Assembly: GCF_000143415.4 (NCBI RefSeq)
Contig: NW_003314284.1
Coordinates: 1,931,715 to 1,995,714 of the forward strand
Reading direction: 5' to 3'
From: Selaginella moellendorffii
Taxonomy: Eukaryota > Streptophyta > Lycopodiopsida > Selaginellales > Selaginellaceae
Length of the DNA stretch: 64,000 bases
Shown: positions 9,106 to 20,290 of the stretch, one piece after another
Layout: each line of letters begins with the position of its first letter
Position numbering within the stretch: the first letter of the stretch is position 1
The notes under the pieces: generated by a model
What the model was told of the DNA's origin: nothing
Databases searched by the model: none
What the model saw: the letters and a program-made list of their open reading frames with translations, nothing else
Made by a program: the position numbers and the translations under genes

Positions 9106-11328
9106 ATGCGTTCGATCGCGATCGCCCTAGCAAGAGCCCTAAAATTCAAAAATTTATGGAGCTTCAAGAACCCTAAAATTTCAAATTTTATGGATGGAGC
9201 CACTGTCGCTTATTGGGCGGATCTCATTCGCAATGCCAACGATGCCGCGCAGCTCAAGCGCCTCCACTCCAAGATCCTCTCCGGCGCCCACTCCAGCGTC
9301 TACCTCTCGAATCTCCTCATCCAGATGTATGGCAAGGCCGGGGATTTGGCGCAGGCGCGAGCGGTGTTTGATCGCGAGGCGGGCAAGAATGTCTTCTCCT
9401 GGAACATGATGCTGGGCGCGTACGCGAGCAATGGCGAGCTGGAGGAGGCCAGCGCCATCTTCACCGCGATGCCCCAGCGCGATCGCGTCTCCTGGAACGC
9501 CATGATCGCCGCTTACGCCCGGGACGGGCATCTGGCAAAATCACGGGAGATCTTCGAGAAAATGCCGCACAAGGATCTCGTTTCCTGGAACTCGATGGTC
9601 GCGGCGTATGCCAAGGATGGATTGGCAGAGGAGGCGCGAGAGATCTTCGAGAGAATCCCCCATCGCGATGCTGTGTCTTGGAATTCGATGCTTGCTGCCT
9701 ATGCCCGGAGTGGGGATTTGATCAAGGCCAGAGAGTTGTTTTCCCAGATGCCTACCAAGAACATCGTCGCGTGGAACTCGCTCTTGGGCGCTTACATGGA
9801 GGCCGGGGATGTCGCAGAGGCCGAGAGGCTCTTCCACAGCATGGAAAGCCGCGACGAGATCACAGTCACGACCATGATCCGTGGATTCGCCAGGCACGGC
9901 CTCGCCCACAAATCCATCCAAGCCTTCGAATCTATCCAGAGCCCGAGCACGGCGATCTGGAGCGCGGCGATCCAGGCGCTGATCTCAACCGGGGAGACCG
10001 CCGTCGCGAAGAACTTGCTCGAGCGAATGCCAGAGAAGAAAATCCATCTCTTCAGTTCGCTGATCGCTGGACTCTCGAGCTCCGGGGATGTGGAAGAGGC
10101 CAAGAGAGTGTTCGATCGAGCGCCACAGCTCAACGTAGCGGTGTGGAACTCGATCGTGGCGGCGTATGCCCAGAACGGGCATATCCCGGGGGCCGAGCTC
10201 GTCTTTGGTAGCATGGCCGAGCACGATCGCATTTCTTGCAACACGATCATCGCCGCGCTTGGAATCACTGCTGCCATCGAGCGCGCGCTCCAGATCTTTG
10301 ATCTTATGGAAGAGCACGACATCGTCTCGTGGGCATCTCTCCTCGCAGCGTATGCCCGGAGCGGGCAGCTTGAAGAGGCGAGATCTCTCCTCGAGAGAAT
10401 GCCCGAGAGGAATCTGGTAGCCTGGAACTCACTGCTCGCGGCGGAGACCTCTCTCGATCGCGTCAAGCTCTTGTTTGATTCCCTCCCGGAGTGGAGCGCA
10501 GTGTCGTGTACGATCCTCCTCGCGGCCTACGCCCGGAGTGGCCGGACAGAGGAGGCGTTGTGGGCATTCGACCAGGGAATGCCCGAGCACGATGCGATCG
10601 CATGGGCGGTGCTAGCGCACGAGATCGCTCGCCACGGCCACACCAGCGAGGCGCTCGCCATCTTCGATCGAATGCCCCGCAAGGAGCTGGTGTCGTGGGC
10701 GCCAGTGATCGAGGCCTGTGCAGGAAACGGTGATCTTCACCGATCCTGGCAGCTCTTCCTAGGCGTGCCGGAGGGATCCAAGGACCTGCTGGTGTGGACG
10801 TCGATGATCACGGCGTGCGCCGAGAGTGGCGAGCTCGACCTCGCTGTGGAGCTCGCAGCGAGAGCCCCGGAGTGCGACGCGGTGGCGTGGACGGCGCTCA
10901 TCGCCGGGTTTGCGCGGCGGGGCCGCATCGATCGAGCGAGAGTCCTCTTCTCGCGGCTGCCCGAGAGCGGTGACACGGTCGCGTGGAACGTCCTCGTCCA
11001 TGGCTACGCGCTCGCGGGGAGAGGGAAGAGGATGCGATCGCTGGAGCTCCTCCGCGAGATGGATCTCGAGGGAGGGAGTCCCAGCGCCGCGACGTTCACG
11101 GGGGTTCTCACTGCTTGCAGCCACGATGGGCTGCTGGATCATAGCCGCAAGTGTTTCCTCTCCATCGCCGGGGATTCCCGGGGCTTCCAGCCGACGATGG
11201 AACACTACTGCTGCATGATCGACGTGCTGGGGCGATCGAGGCAGCGCGGCCGGGCCAAGGAGCTCTCCAAGAACATGCCCTTCTGGCCCGACGAGGTGGC
11301 ACTGACCGCGCTGGGCGTTAGGGCTTAA
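9106..11328 (+). CDS. Pentatricopeptide repeat protein of the PLS type, E domain missing
   Basis: Intronless, 740 residues from the ATG at 9106. The first about 28 residues (MRSIAIALARALKFKNLW) are basic and hydrophobic and look like an organelle-targeting peptide, favouring this start over the in-frame ATGs at 8962 and 9190. From about residue 60 there are about 21 PPR units, mostly 31 residues long (S-type), with the recurring pattern VSWNxMxAAYAxxG...A..IFxxMP. The last units have the longer L/P form, with TFTGVLTACSHDGLLD and MEHYCCMIDVLGRSRQRG. PPR proteins bind organelle RNA in a base-by-base way and act in editing, splicing or stability. The reading frame stops at DEVALTALGVRA, exactly where the E1 motif usually begins (normally W..LLGAC), so no E, E+ or DYW domain is present. 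Confidence 0.93.
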   Translation: MRSIAIALARALKFKNLWSFKNPKISNFMDGATVAYWADLIRNANDAAQLKRLHSKILSGAHSSVYLSNLLIQMYGKAGDLAQARAVFDREAGKNVFSWNMMLGAYASNGELEEASAIFTAMPQRDRVSWNAMIAAYARDGHLAKSREIFEKMPHKDLVSWNSMVAAYAKDGLAEEAREIFERIPHRDAVSWNSMLAAYARSGDLIKARELFSQMPTKNIVAWNSLLGAYMEAGDVAEAERLFHSMESRDEITVTTMIRGFARHGLAHKSIQAFESIQSPSTAIWSAAIQALISTGETAVAKNLLERMPEKKIHLFSSLIAGLSSSGDVEEAKRVFDRAPQLNVAVWNSIVAAYAQNGHIPGAELVFGSMAEHDRISCNTIIAALGITAAIERALQIFDLMEEHDIVSWASLLAAYARSGQLEEARSLLERMPERNLVAWNSLLAAETSLDRVKLLFDSLPEWSAVSCTILLAAYARSGRTEEALWAFDQGMPEHDAIAWAVLAHEIARHGHTSEALAIFDRMPRKELVSWAPVIEACAGNGDLHRSWQLFLGVPEGSKDLLVWTSMITACAESGELDLAVELAARAPECDAVAWTALIAGFARRGRIDRARVLFSRLPESGDTVAWNVLVHGYALAGRGKRMRSLELLREMDLEGGSPSAATFTGVLTACSHDGLLDHSRKCFLSIAGDSRGFQPTMEHYCCMIDVLGRSRQRGRAKELSKNMPFWPDEVALTALGVRA

Positions 11329-11406
11329 CTGTCCGCTTCAGCTGAAGCGACGGTTGTGCCAGCTTGGCCTGCTGCCGCGTGGCTTCTTTTCGCTTTCGAA
11401 GGGAGC

Positions 11407-12445
11407 ATGAAGTAAGTGTTTTCTCCTCGATTTGGATTGAGCTCTCTTTTTGTCAGCTTTGGGAGTGGCGATGCGATTCTTTGGGACGGTCCAATCCGTG
11501 GAACCACTGCTGGCGATGCGCTCTTCCGGTTCTACAACGGCTTCGCTTCCCGCAAGCAATCCGGGCAGGATCTAGGCAGCCGGCTCGATGTTCTTCGGCG
11601 CTTCGTCATGGCTGGAGGTACGATCGATTAAGTTTCTTGCAAAATGATGGAGTTCTTTGTTCATCAGAAAGACCCGCAACAGTTCCAAACCGAAGGTTGC
11701 CGCGCTACAGGCGAAGAATCGACACAGACAATCTAGCAGTTTTCCCGATAGACGGCGGGCGGAGGAAGGCATCATTTATCCTTGAGAAGATCAAGGAAGA
11801 TCTCGCGGATGCGGGGCTTCCAGTACCTCCAGCAAGTATACAACTTGAAGGTTTGTATTCGTCCCAAAGTTTGATGTTATCATTGTCTAGGGGCGGTCAT
11901 GGACTCGAAAGAGAAGCAACGCCTTCAAACCATCTTTGAATGGAGTGGCTTTGATGGGGTGAGTTCATTCTCTCGGTCATATAAGATTTATCCTTTCTTT
12001 CTCTCATGAGTCGCAGAAAATGGAAGATCTTGCTCCTAAAATCGCTCCCGTTCCTCGGGTTGTGAAAGGTTCCAAAGAGGAGAAAGAACATCTCATGAAC
12101 ACAAGTAAATCTTCCTCAAGAATCGTTTTTTCCACAGACCTTAAACTTGCTTCCCTGCAGTTGCTAGAGAAATAGGCGAGCGAGAGACGTTCCTGAAAGA
12201 GATGGAAAAGTTTGGGAGTGACAGGAAATACCGGGGACAAATCCGCTGGGAAATACAAGACGTAAGCTTCTCGCTTCTCTTCTTAAGACTACTGACAAAA
12301 TCAAAATCGCATTTTTGGCTTTCAGAGGTTAAATCAGATGAAGCAACTGGATCGTCTCATCGCTGAAGACGACGCTAATCTTCTCGCCAACAGAGTCATC
12401 CAAAGAGAAAGTCGCAACTCCAAGAAAGCCATCCAATGGCGCTAG
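11407..12445 (+). CDS. UPF0193 (EVG1/C22orf23)-like protein, probable cilium-linked
   Basis: Seven short exons join in frame: ATGAA at 11407-11411, then exons beginning near 11458, 11668, 11891, 12017, 12161 and 12328, ending in QWR-stop at 12443-12445. The product is about 290 residues. The C-terminal part has KGSKEEKEHLMNT, then the charged helix REIGERETFLKEMEKFGS, then RKYRGQIRWEIQDRLNQMK. This order (helix with ERxxFLxEM, Lys-Tyr-x-Gly, then EIxxRL) is how I recognise the UPF0193/EVG1 family. From general knowledge that family is found in animals and other ciliated eukaryotes, and is associated with motile cilia. A lycophyte with swimming sperm would need such genes. The N-terminal half is not recognised. 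A broken copy of its last exons lies at about 15,179-15,660. Confidence 0.55.
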
Positions 12446-12800
12446 AAAAACCAAAAAGAGAACCAGCGCAAAATTTTCCAAAAACGTGAGAGCCGCACTC
12501 TTGGACTAAAACATCTTCACGATTACCTGCGTGAAAGCGAAGAACCTGTGATCCCACTCTGGGATCCAACTTTAAACCTTTACAATTCTTTTCTATAAGA
12601 AAAGCTCCAAAATGCTTGGAGCTGGAGCGGTAGCACACCGTTGCATCAGGCCACCCTGCTCCACAAATCATATCGTCATCGTCTTCACCTAGAAGATCTC
12701 CGGCCGCGTAAGTATCGGAGACGCGATCGAGTTTGCCTTCCATACATCCGGGCCAGCGGGAGATCCCTGAATCGCGTGTTATAGTTGAGCTCTGGCTTGA
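12032..12800. repeat. Left copy of a duplicated EVG1/beta-amylase 3' junction
   Basis: From TCCTAAAATCGCTCCCG near 12032 this block matches the region starting near 15,178, in the same orientation, through the end of the EVG1-like gene, its 3' flank (AAGCTCCAAAATGCTTGGAG; GGAGCTGGAGCGGTAGC) and into beta-amylase coding sequence. At about 12,742-12,796 it carries a scrap equal to 16,264-16,335 of the beta-amylase gene (CATCCGGGCCAG, TGAATCGCGTGTT, GAGCTCTGGC), with the intervening exon sequence mostly deleted. The EVG1 exons are intact here, and the beta-amylase part is a fragment. Confidence 0.85.
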
Positions 12801-12897
12801 GGCTTACGGAGAAAAAAAGACTCTCAAAAGAGGTTTGAAACCTACGTAGCGGATACAATCTTTTTTGGTGCGGCAACCCTCTTTGGATTTTTCCAGG

Positions 12898-15084
12898 ATG
12901 AGCACCGAAGGTAAGTGTAGCTGGGCTATGTTCGTTGTCTGATTTGCGTGTGCTTCGCTTTGAACAGTGTTGCAATCGCTTCAATCCTGGTGGCAGGATT
13001 ATGTCTGGAGTTTGGAGCGTGAGGATATTGCAGCGGGCAAGGTTATCAAGATGTTCGATGCAAGGCTGGGAGCAGACAAGAGGCTTTCCGGCCTGTACGT
13101 AAGGAGGATGTACGGCCCGTTATTTGACGCGATCCTTGACAAGGCTCCATGCGCTAATGGCGATTGGCTTTGCCATCTCAACGGCAACTCTGGCGTGGGC
13201 AAGTCAGCATTCCTTTGGTACTTCATCATCAGAGCCGCTATATTGTTAAGAGATTCCGACATTGACGAGGAGCTGCACATTCTCTACGAGTCTGCCGACT
13301 TCATATGGGAGTTCAGAGGCAATACGGTCCATGTGGCAAAGCGCGACAAAGTCTCTCTGGACTCATTCATCAATGCCCCCTGGCATCTGATAAATCAAAA
13401 AGTCCCCACAGATGGTGCTCTCGGACGTGTTCTATTAGTTGCGGCTTCGCCAGCAGCGGAAAATGTCAAAGCTGCCAAGGCCGACCGGAAGAAGATTGTT
13501 ATGTACATGTACCCGTGGGAGGAAGACGAGTACACAGCCTTGGTGGGGTTGTGGAAGGTTCATTACCAGAACCTCGAAGCTGAGGTGAAAACTCTCCAGG
13601 CTAGCCTGCGCGAGCTTGAGGAGTGGGCGAAGGTGACGTATCAGTTTGGGGAGTCCAGAGTGAATTTGTCAGCGGGCTGTGGAGATTTAGCTGAAGTTCC
13701 CATTTTGAACGAACGCGTACAGAAAATGCTGCGGGAAGATGTCAAGGAGCAGGGACGGCCAGCAAGAGAGTTAGCTTTTGAACTCAAGGTGCTCATCGAA
13801 ACGCTCGAGAAACAGGTGCAGGCCGGCTTCCAGCGTGTGGAAGCTGCTCCAGAGTACTACAAATGGTTCGGAGGCGTTGTGCACTTGCTCTGGTCTGATT
13901 ACTTCCCGAGTGTGATCCAAGAAGGATTCTTGAAGAAAGTCCAGAGGTCGTTGAACAACACCAACCTCCGACGCCTCTTGGGAAGCACGCGAGACGAATC
14001 CCGAGGGGAGGATATATCCTGGGCGCTCCTACATTTTAAACCGGCCAAGAGCTCTTCGTTCCAAGATTACTACCTCGACTTTTGCAGTGTAAAAGTCCAG
14101 GCTCAATTCACTCTGGCTCTTACGAGCATGAAACCGAAAGACCTGGAGCTCTTCATGTGGACTGCGTTACCTGAAGACGGGGTGCTTCAAGGCTTGGTTT
14201 TCCAGGAGCTTTCCACTGCTTACGTACTGCGTGGAGCTACGCTGGTTATGGTGAGTTACTGTTCGTTTCTTACATGTACTAATCCTTGTTGCTGATATGT
14301 CGATGACAAGCACCGTAAATGTCGTGAGGATCCTTCAAACCGAAAAAGTGGATTTCATGCGATGTTTGGCAGCCTTTGGAATTGATACCGCTGTTGCGAT
14401 ACTACGAAGGAGATCTGAAAGCTGCTCTACTGGAGGCTGGTAAGTTACTGCTGAGTGGAGTTACCATTGGTTGGCTAATTGCGAATGATGGCAGGTGCCG
14501 ATGCTATCCACTATGTATGGAGGCCAGTGATCAAGAATAATGGGGCTGTGGACTACACTTTTCTTCCTAGGACGCTGGCACAACCAACTTTAGCAGCATG
14601 CCATCCAGTAGCGGCAGAAGCTCTCCAAACACATATCAGTGCTCTTCGTGCATGGAACGAGATCTACGGCGGGACCAGTAAGCCGGAGGAGTTTGTACTC
14701 TGCTTCTTCCTGGCGGAATCGACCTATGAGGAATTCGGCTTCCAGAGCTACCGCGACAAGTCCCGTAGGGTAACAAAACAAGCTGTGAAAGGTTTGTTGC
14801 ATACGCTTTCATAGCTGCTCATACTTATAGGAACAAACGATGCAGGTATTCGCCAGTGCAAAGTGTTGCTGCGGCACAATGTTCCCGTTCGATGTGCGGA
14901 GGAGATGGAGATTCCCATGGGTGTCGAGATTGTGGATGACATCGAGCAGTGCAAGTTTGACGGTGAAGTGTGCAAAACTAACTTTTTTGATCCAGGGGAG
15001 GACCTCCGACGAGACAAGGAGGTGAGTATGAACAAGAAGCGGAAGTTTGCCTTCGGGTCCAGATATTCTCAGATTTTAGAGTAA
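12898..15084 (+). CDS. Crinkler/RHS-like P-loop NTPase protein
   Basis: Starts ATGAGCACCGAAG at 12898; a 57-base intron (12911-12967) joins to VLQSLQSWWQDYVW. Later exons begin near 14,350 (WISCDVWQPLELIPLL), 14,495 and 14,846. The product is about 640 residues ending with a basic stretch NKKRKFAFGS that could be a nuclear localisation signal. The N-terminal region contains a Walker A loop LNGNSGVGKSAFLWYFII, followed by an acidic beta strand and an AAxPAxE strand. The later stretch LSTAYVLRGATLVM matches my memory of the NTPase of trypanosome RHS proteins and Crinkler-RHS proteins. In that superfamily the NTPase is often joined to a nuclease or other effector; I could not identify a nuclease motif in the C-terminal 250 residues. 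Location between duplicated flanks suggests insertion or duplication. Function in the plant is unknown. A generic STAND/AAA ATPase is the alternative. Confidence 0.55.
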
Positions 15085-15825
15085 AAATTATGAACCAAGC
15101 TTTCTCATTGAGTATATTCTCTTTAAATTTTAATATACTATTAGCTGTCTAATAAACAGTGGTAAGTCTATTCTCTTGCCCCTAAAATCGCTCCCGTCCC
15201 TCGAGTTGTGAAAAGGTAACATCTCTTGACCACGTGTAAATCTTCTTCTAGAATCGCTTTTTCTTCCGAGCGAGAAGCGTTCCTGAAAGAGATGGGAAAG
15301 ACAGGAAAATCCGCTGGGACGTAAGCTTTTCTTTTCTCTTCACAAGACTACGGAACCAAAACTCATATTTTCGGCTTTCAGGGGTTAAATCAGATGAAGC
15401 AACTGGGTCGTCTCATCGCCGAAGACGACGCTAATCTTCTCACCAACAAAGTCATCCAATGATACGAAAGTCGCAACTCCATCCAATGGCGACGCCAAAG
15501 GACCCAAAAAGAAGTTTTTGTGTTGTGGTCCAGAGCGAAAATTTCCCAAAGATGTGAGAGTCGCGCTCTTGGACTAAAACCTCTTCACGCGCTTCTCGAG
15601 CAAGCGAAGAACCTGTGATCCCACTCCGACACTTCCGGAAGAACTTTAAACCTTTACAATTCTTCCTATTCCTTCTTATTTATCCACAAGAAAAGCTCCA
15701 AAATGCTTGGAGCTGGAGCGGTAGCATCAGGCCACCTTGCTCCACACAAATCACATCGTCATCGTCATCATCTAGAAGATCTCCACCCAAAGAAGATCGA
15801 GAAAAATCGATCGCGCCTCCGCTAC
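15085..15825 (+). pseudogene. Broken copy of the EVG1-like gene 3' exons, and right copy of the duplicated junction
   Basis: After an AT-rich stretch, sequence from about 15,178 repeats the EVG1-like gene: CCTAAAATCGCTCCCG, GCGTTCCTGAAAGAGATG, GGTTAAATCAGATGAAGC and GACGACGCTAATCTTCTC are all present. Compared with 12,032-12,445 it has lost most of the exon at 12,161 (a large part of the RKYRG region is deleted), has an early stop (CAATGA at about 15,460) and has no upstream exons. It therefore cannot make the protein. The 3' flank continues into the intact beta-amylase gene, so this copy preserves the ancestral convergent arrangement of the two genes. Confidence 0.85.
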
Positions 15826-17917
<2,092 letters not shown>

Positions 17918-18635
17918 AGCCGCTCGATCAAGCCAAGCTTTCGATCACAAAGAGGCGCTAGCTAGAAATTTCTTACGAGATGGCGCGTGGAGCAGCGGCG
18001 CGCGCGGCGGGATCGAAAAAGAAATCACGAGAGGAAGAGAGAGAGAGAGAAAAATGGAGAGAATGCTTCCCCTCTTTCGCACCGCCGCTTGGCAAACACG
18101 ATCCTTTTCTAGATGCGCGGCCACGAAAGCAACTAGAAAAAGCGTAAAAGATGGTGGAAAGAAGAGCAGCGTCCGACGCACGGCGCGGAAGGATTCCACG
18201 CGCATATTCGCGGCCTCCCGTAAAGAAACGCGAAAGAAGACAGCACGTTGGATAGTTTCAAACGGCAAAAGCGCGTATGTTTGCCCCCCCGCAAACTTGT
18301 TTTTCGAATTGTCCGGCAACAAGAAGATAAGGCGCCAAAGCATATTCTACGCACATTCCGGCGCTCCACGTCGAATGCCACATGGAAAGCGTGATGTGCC
18401 GAAATATCTATCCGGCCTTCTATCCACTCGACACGTGTTGGACCCAGCAATGGGAACAGTTGTCGCGATTTTGGCCAGGAAAAGAGCCGTACAAAAAACA
18501 CGTGGCGGTATCCGGTGCCTCCAGTAACCTGGTGCCAGATACACGCCGTGCAACTGGGATCAGCGGACGTGTCACCGCGTGTCGCCTGAGGCCAATAATA
18601 CTCTACATATTTATATTTAGGGTTTCAGGAAAAAG
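17918..18635. promoter_or_regulatory. Divergent intergenic region between beta-amylase and the next gene
   Basis: About 700 bases upstream of both flanking genes. A GA-rich tract (GAGAGAGAGAGAGAAAAA) lies at about 18,033-18,050, which in plant promoters is a GAGA-type element near the beta-amylase start. On the other side a TATA-like TATTTATATTTA at about 18,606-18,617 is followed by TTAGGGTTT just before the ATG at 18,636. No open frame here looks coding. Confidence 0.45.
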
Positions 18636-19703
18636 ATGGTGGGCATCGACGAAATAATAGACAAGGAACGCTCATGCTGGACGAGAAAATGGACAGTCAA
18701 AAGCATGGGTCTAGAGGAAGAATATGTAAACAGTTCTAAGGAGCCAAGCGAGTTTTTAAAGTGCTACCTCTCCAAAATCAGAGAGTATAGGTATGTTATG
18801 ATGATGTTTTAGAGGTATTTCGATGTTGTGTGCCCATGCAAGCAGTGGCGTTGCTCCCAGCGGCGATGCAAACCAAAAGAGAGGGGAGATCATCGCGGTT
18901 GTGTCAAGCATTTCGCGGGATTCTCACCTGAATCTTCTGGATCAAGCATTGGATGTTGTGGCAGGGGCATATGTCTGCTTCGGGTTGCTTCTGTGGTGTA
19001 GCTACTACCTCTACCTCTACAGGTGGGAGCGGCTCGCAAATGGGAGCGTGGTGAAGCTTTGCAGCGACAGCTTCTATCTGTGCAGCAATGTGGTTCCTGC
19101 AATCTGCAGCATGTTCAGGCGGACCCGAAACCCCCGCGTCAGGTTCATACATTTTGACGAGGTGGAGCTCCCCATGCACAAGAGGCGCAAGTTGAAGCCT
19201 GTAGATGGTGAGATCGCGAGGGAGTCGGATCATGACAAAGTCGTGTGGGATGATCTGTCGAAGCATTGCGATGCTGGCTTCTGTGGGGTGATCTGTGGAA
19301 GTATTCGGATGATGACTTCGTGTGGGATGATCAGTCGAAGCATTCGGATGACAAAACCGCGTGGGATGATCAGTCCAAGTTGGTGTCCTGCAATTCGTTA
19401 CCTTGGTATGAACCATAAAGTGAAAGATGTAGTTCTGCTGTAAGCTCGATCACGTGTTAACAGAGCTTTGCTTTGTTTCCTGGCAGTGAGATCTTCATGG
19501 ACTTTTCTGAAGATTTTCTCTCTTTCACCAACGGGTTCAAACACAACCAAAACAAGCTCGCTCTCGAAGCAAATGTCCCGCAGCAATCCTGTCCGGAAAC
19601 AAAGGTGGCTCAATCAAATGGCCATGCTTGCGACGTCGCGGTCACACAAGCTTGTTCCATCCCTGCAAAGCACGCAGAAGAAACAACATTGTCAGGAACG
19701 TAG
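18636..19703 (+). CDS. Unrecognised protein with a hydrophobic segment and WDDQSKH repeats; probable frameshift
   Basis: Exon 1 runs from the ATG at 18,636 to 18,791 (MVGIDEIIDKERSCW to KIREYR), with a GT donor at 18,792. Exon 2 begins near 18,812 and joins in frame (RGISMLCAHASSG). Exon 2 codes one hydrophobic segment (DVVAGAYVCFGLLLWCSYYLYLY) that could span a membrane, then a basic patch (HKRRKLKP). It is followed by units of the type SDHDKVVWDDLSKH and SDDDFVWDDQSKH and SDDKTAWDDQSK. The first unit and the later two are in different frames, with a garbled unit between them. A donor at 19,404 and an acceptor at 19,486 then join to EIFMDFSEDFLSFTNGF and a stop at 19,701-19,703. So all exons join well apart from one shift inside the repeat. 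It is either a recent pseudogene or an allele changed by repeat slippage. No family recognised. Confidence 0.45.
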
Positions 19704-20290
19704 AAAACAATCGACTTTGCACCACTCGGACAATTTAGAGTTTGGATTCATGGGGCCATAAGTTCTCTGCTATCTATCAGCTCCAAAGTGCCCTCTAAAG
19801 ATCACATTTCTTCTTCAGTTCTAGAGCTGGAATAGAGTAAGAACTTTTCCAACGAGTACGTAACAGTTGAAAGCCATTTTCCGCGAGCCGTTTCGTAGTG
19901 TTGTTCTCTCTCTTCATCTTCTCTTCGGTTGGTTCCAAGGAAAAGATTTCCATTCTCTCTTCATCCTGGCGGAAATGGCGAGGGAATGAGAACTGAGAAT
20001 GAGAGTGTCCCCACCGTTGCACCTGGAGTAAATCGTCATACTCCCTGTCCAATTTTGTCACTTTGCTTCCGGATTTCTCCAAGCCACTGGCCCGTCCTCT
20101 TGCTTGGCCGTGAGTGGAGTTTTCTCTCTAAACGAATTTGTAATGGCTGGCTGGACTGCGTTTCGGTGCTTTGGAAAGTCGCAGCCACTCACTCTGTGCC
20201 ACTGTCTTTCTGGCAGCCTTTGACACGCGATAAAACTTGCCTAGAGCATTCCTTCATACGGCCGAGCAGGAAGAACGGTCCGAAGTCGAG
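19704..20290. other. Intergenic region upstream of the ABCG gene
   Basis: No coding signal. Several short frames exist on both strands, but none shows family resemblance. Taken to be the 3' flank of the preceding gene plus the ABCG promoter and leader. Confidence 0.4.

Noticed and set aside
9181-11302. Several long minus-strand and shifted frames under the PPR gene
   Set aside because: Shadows of a GC-rich repetitive coding region. Only the plus frame at 9,106 has the PPR pattern.
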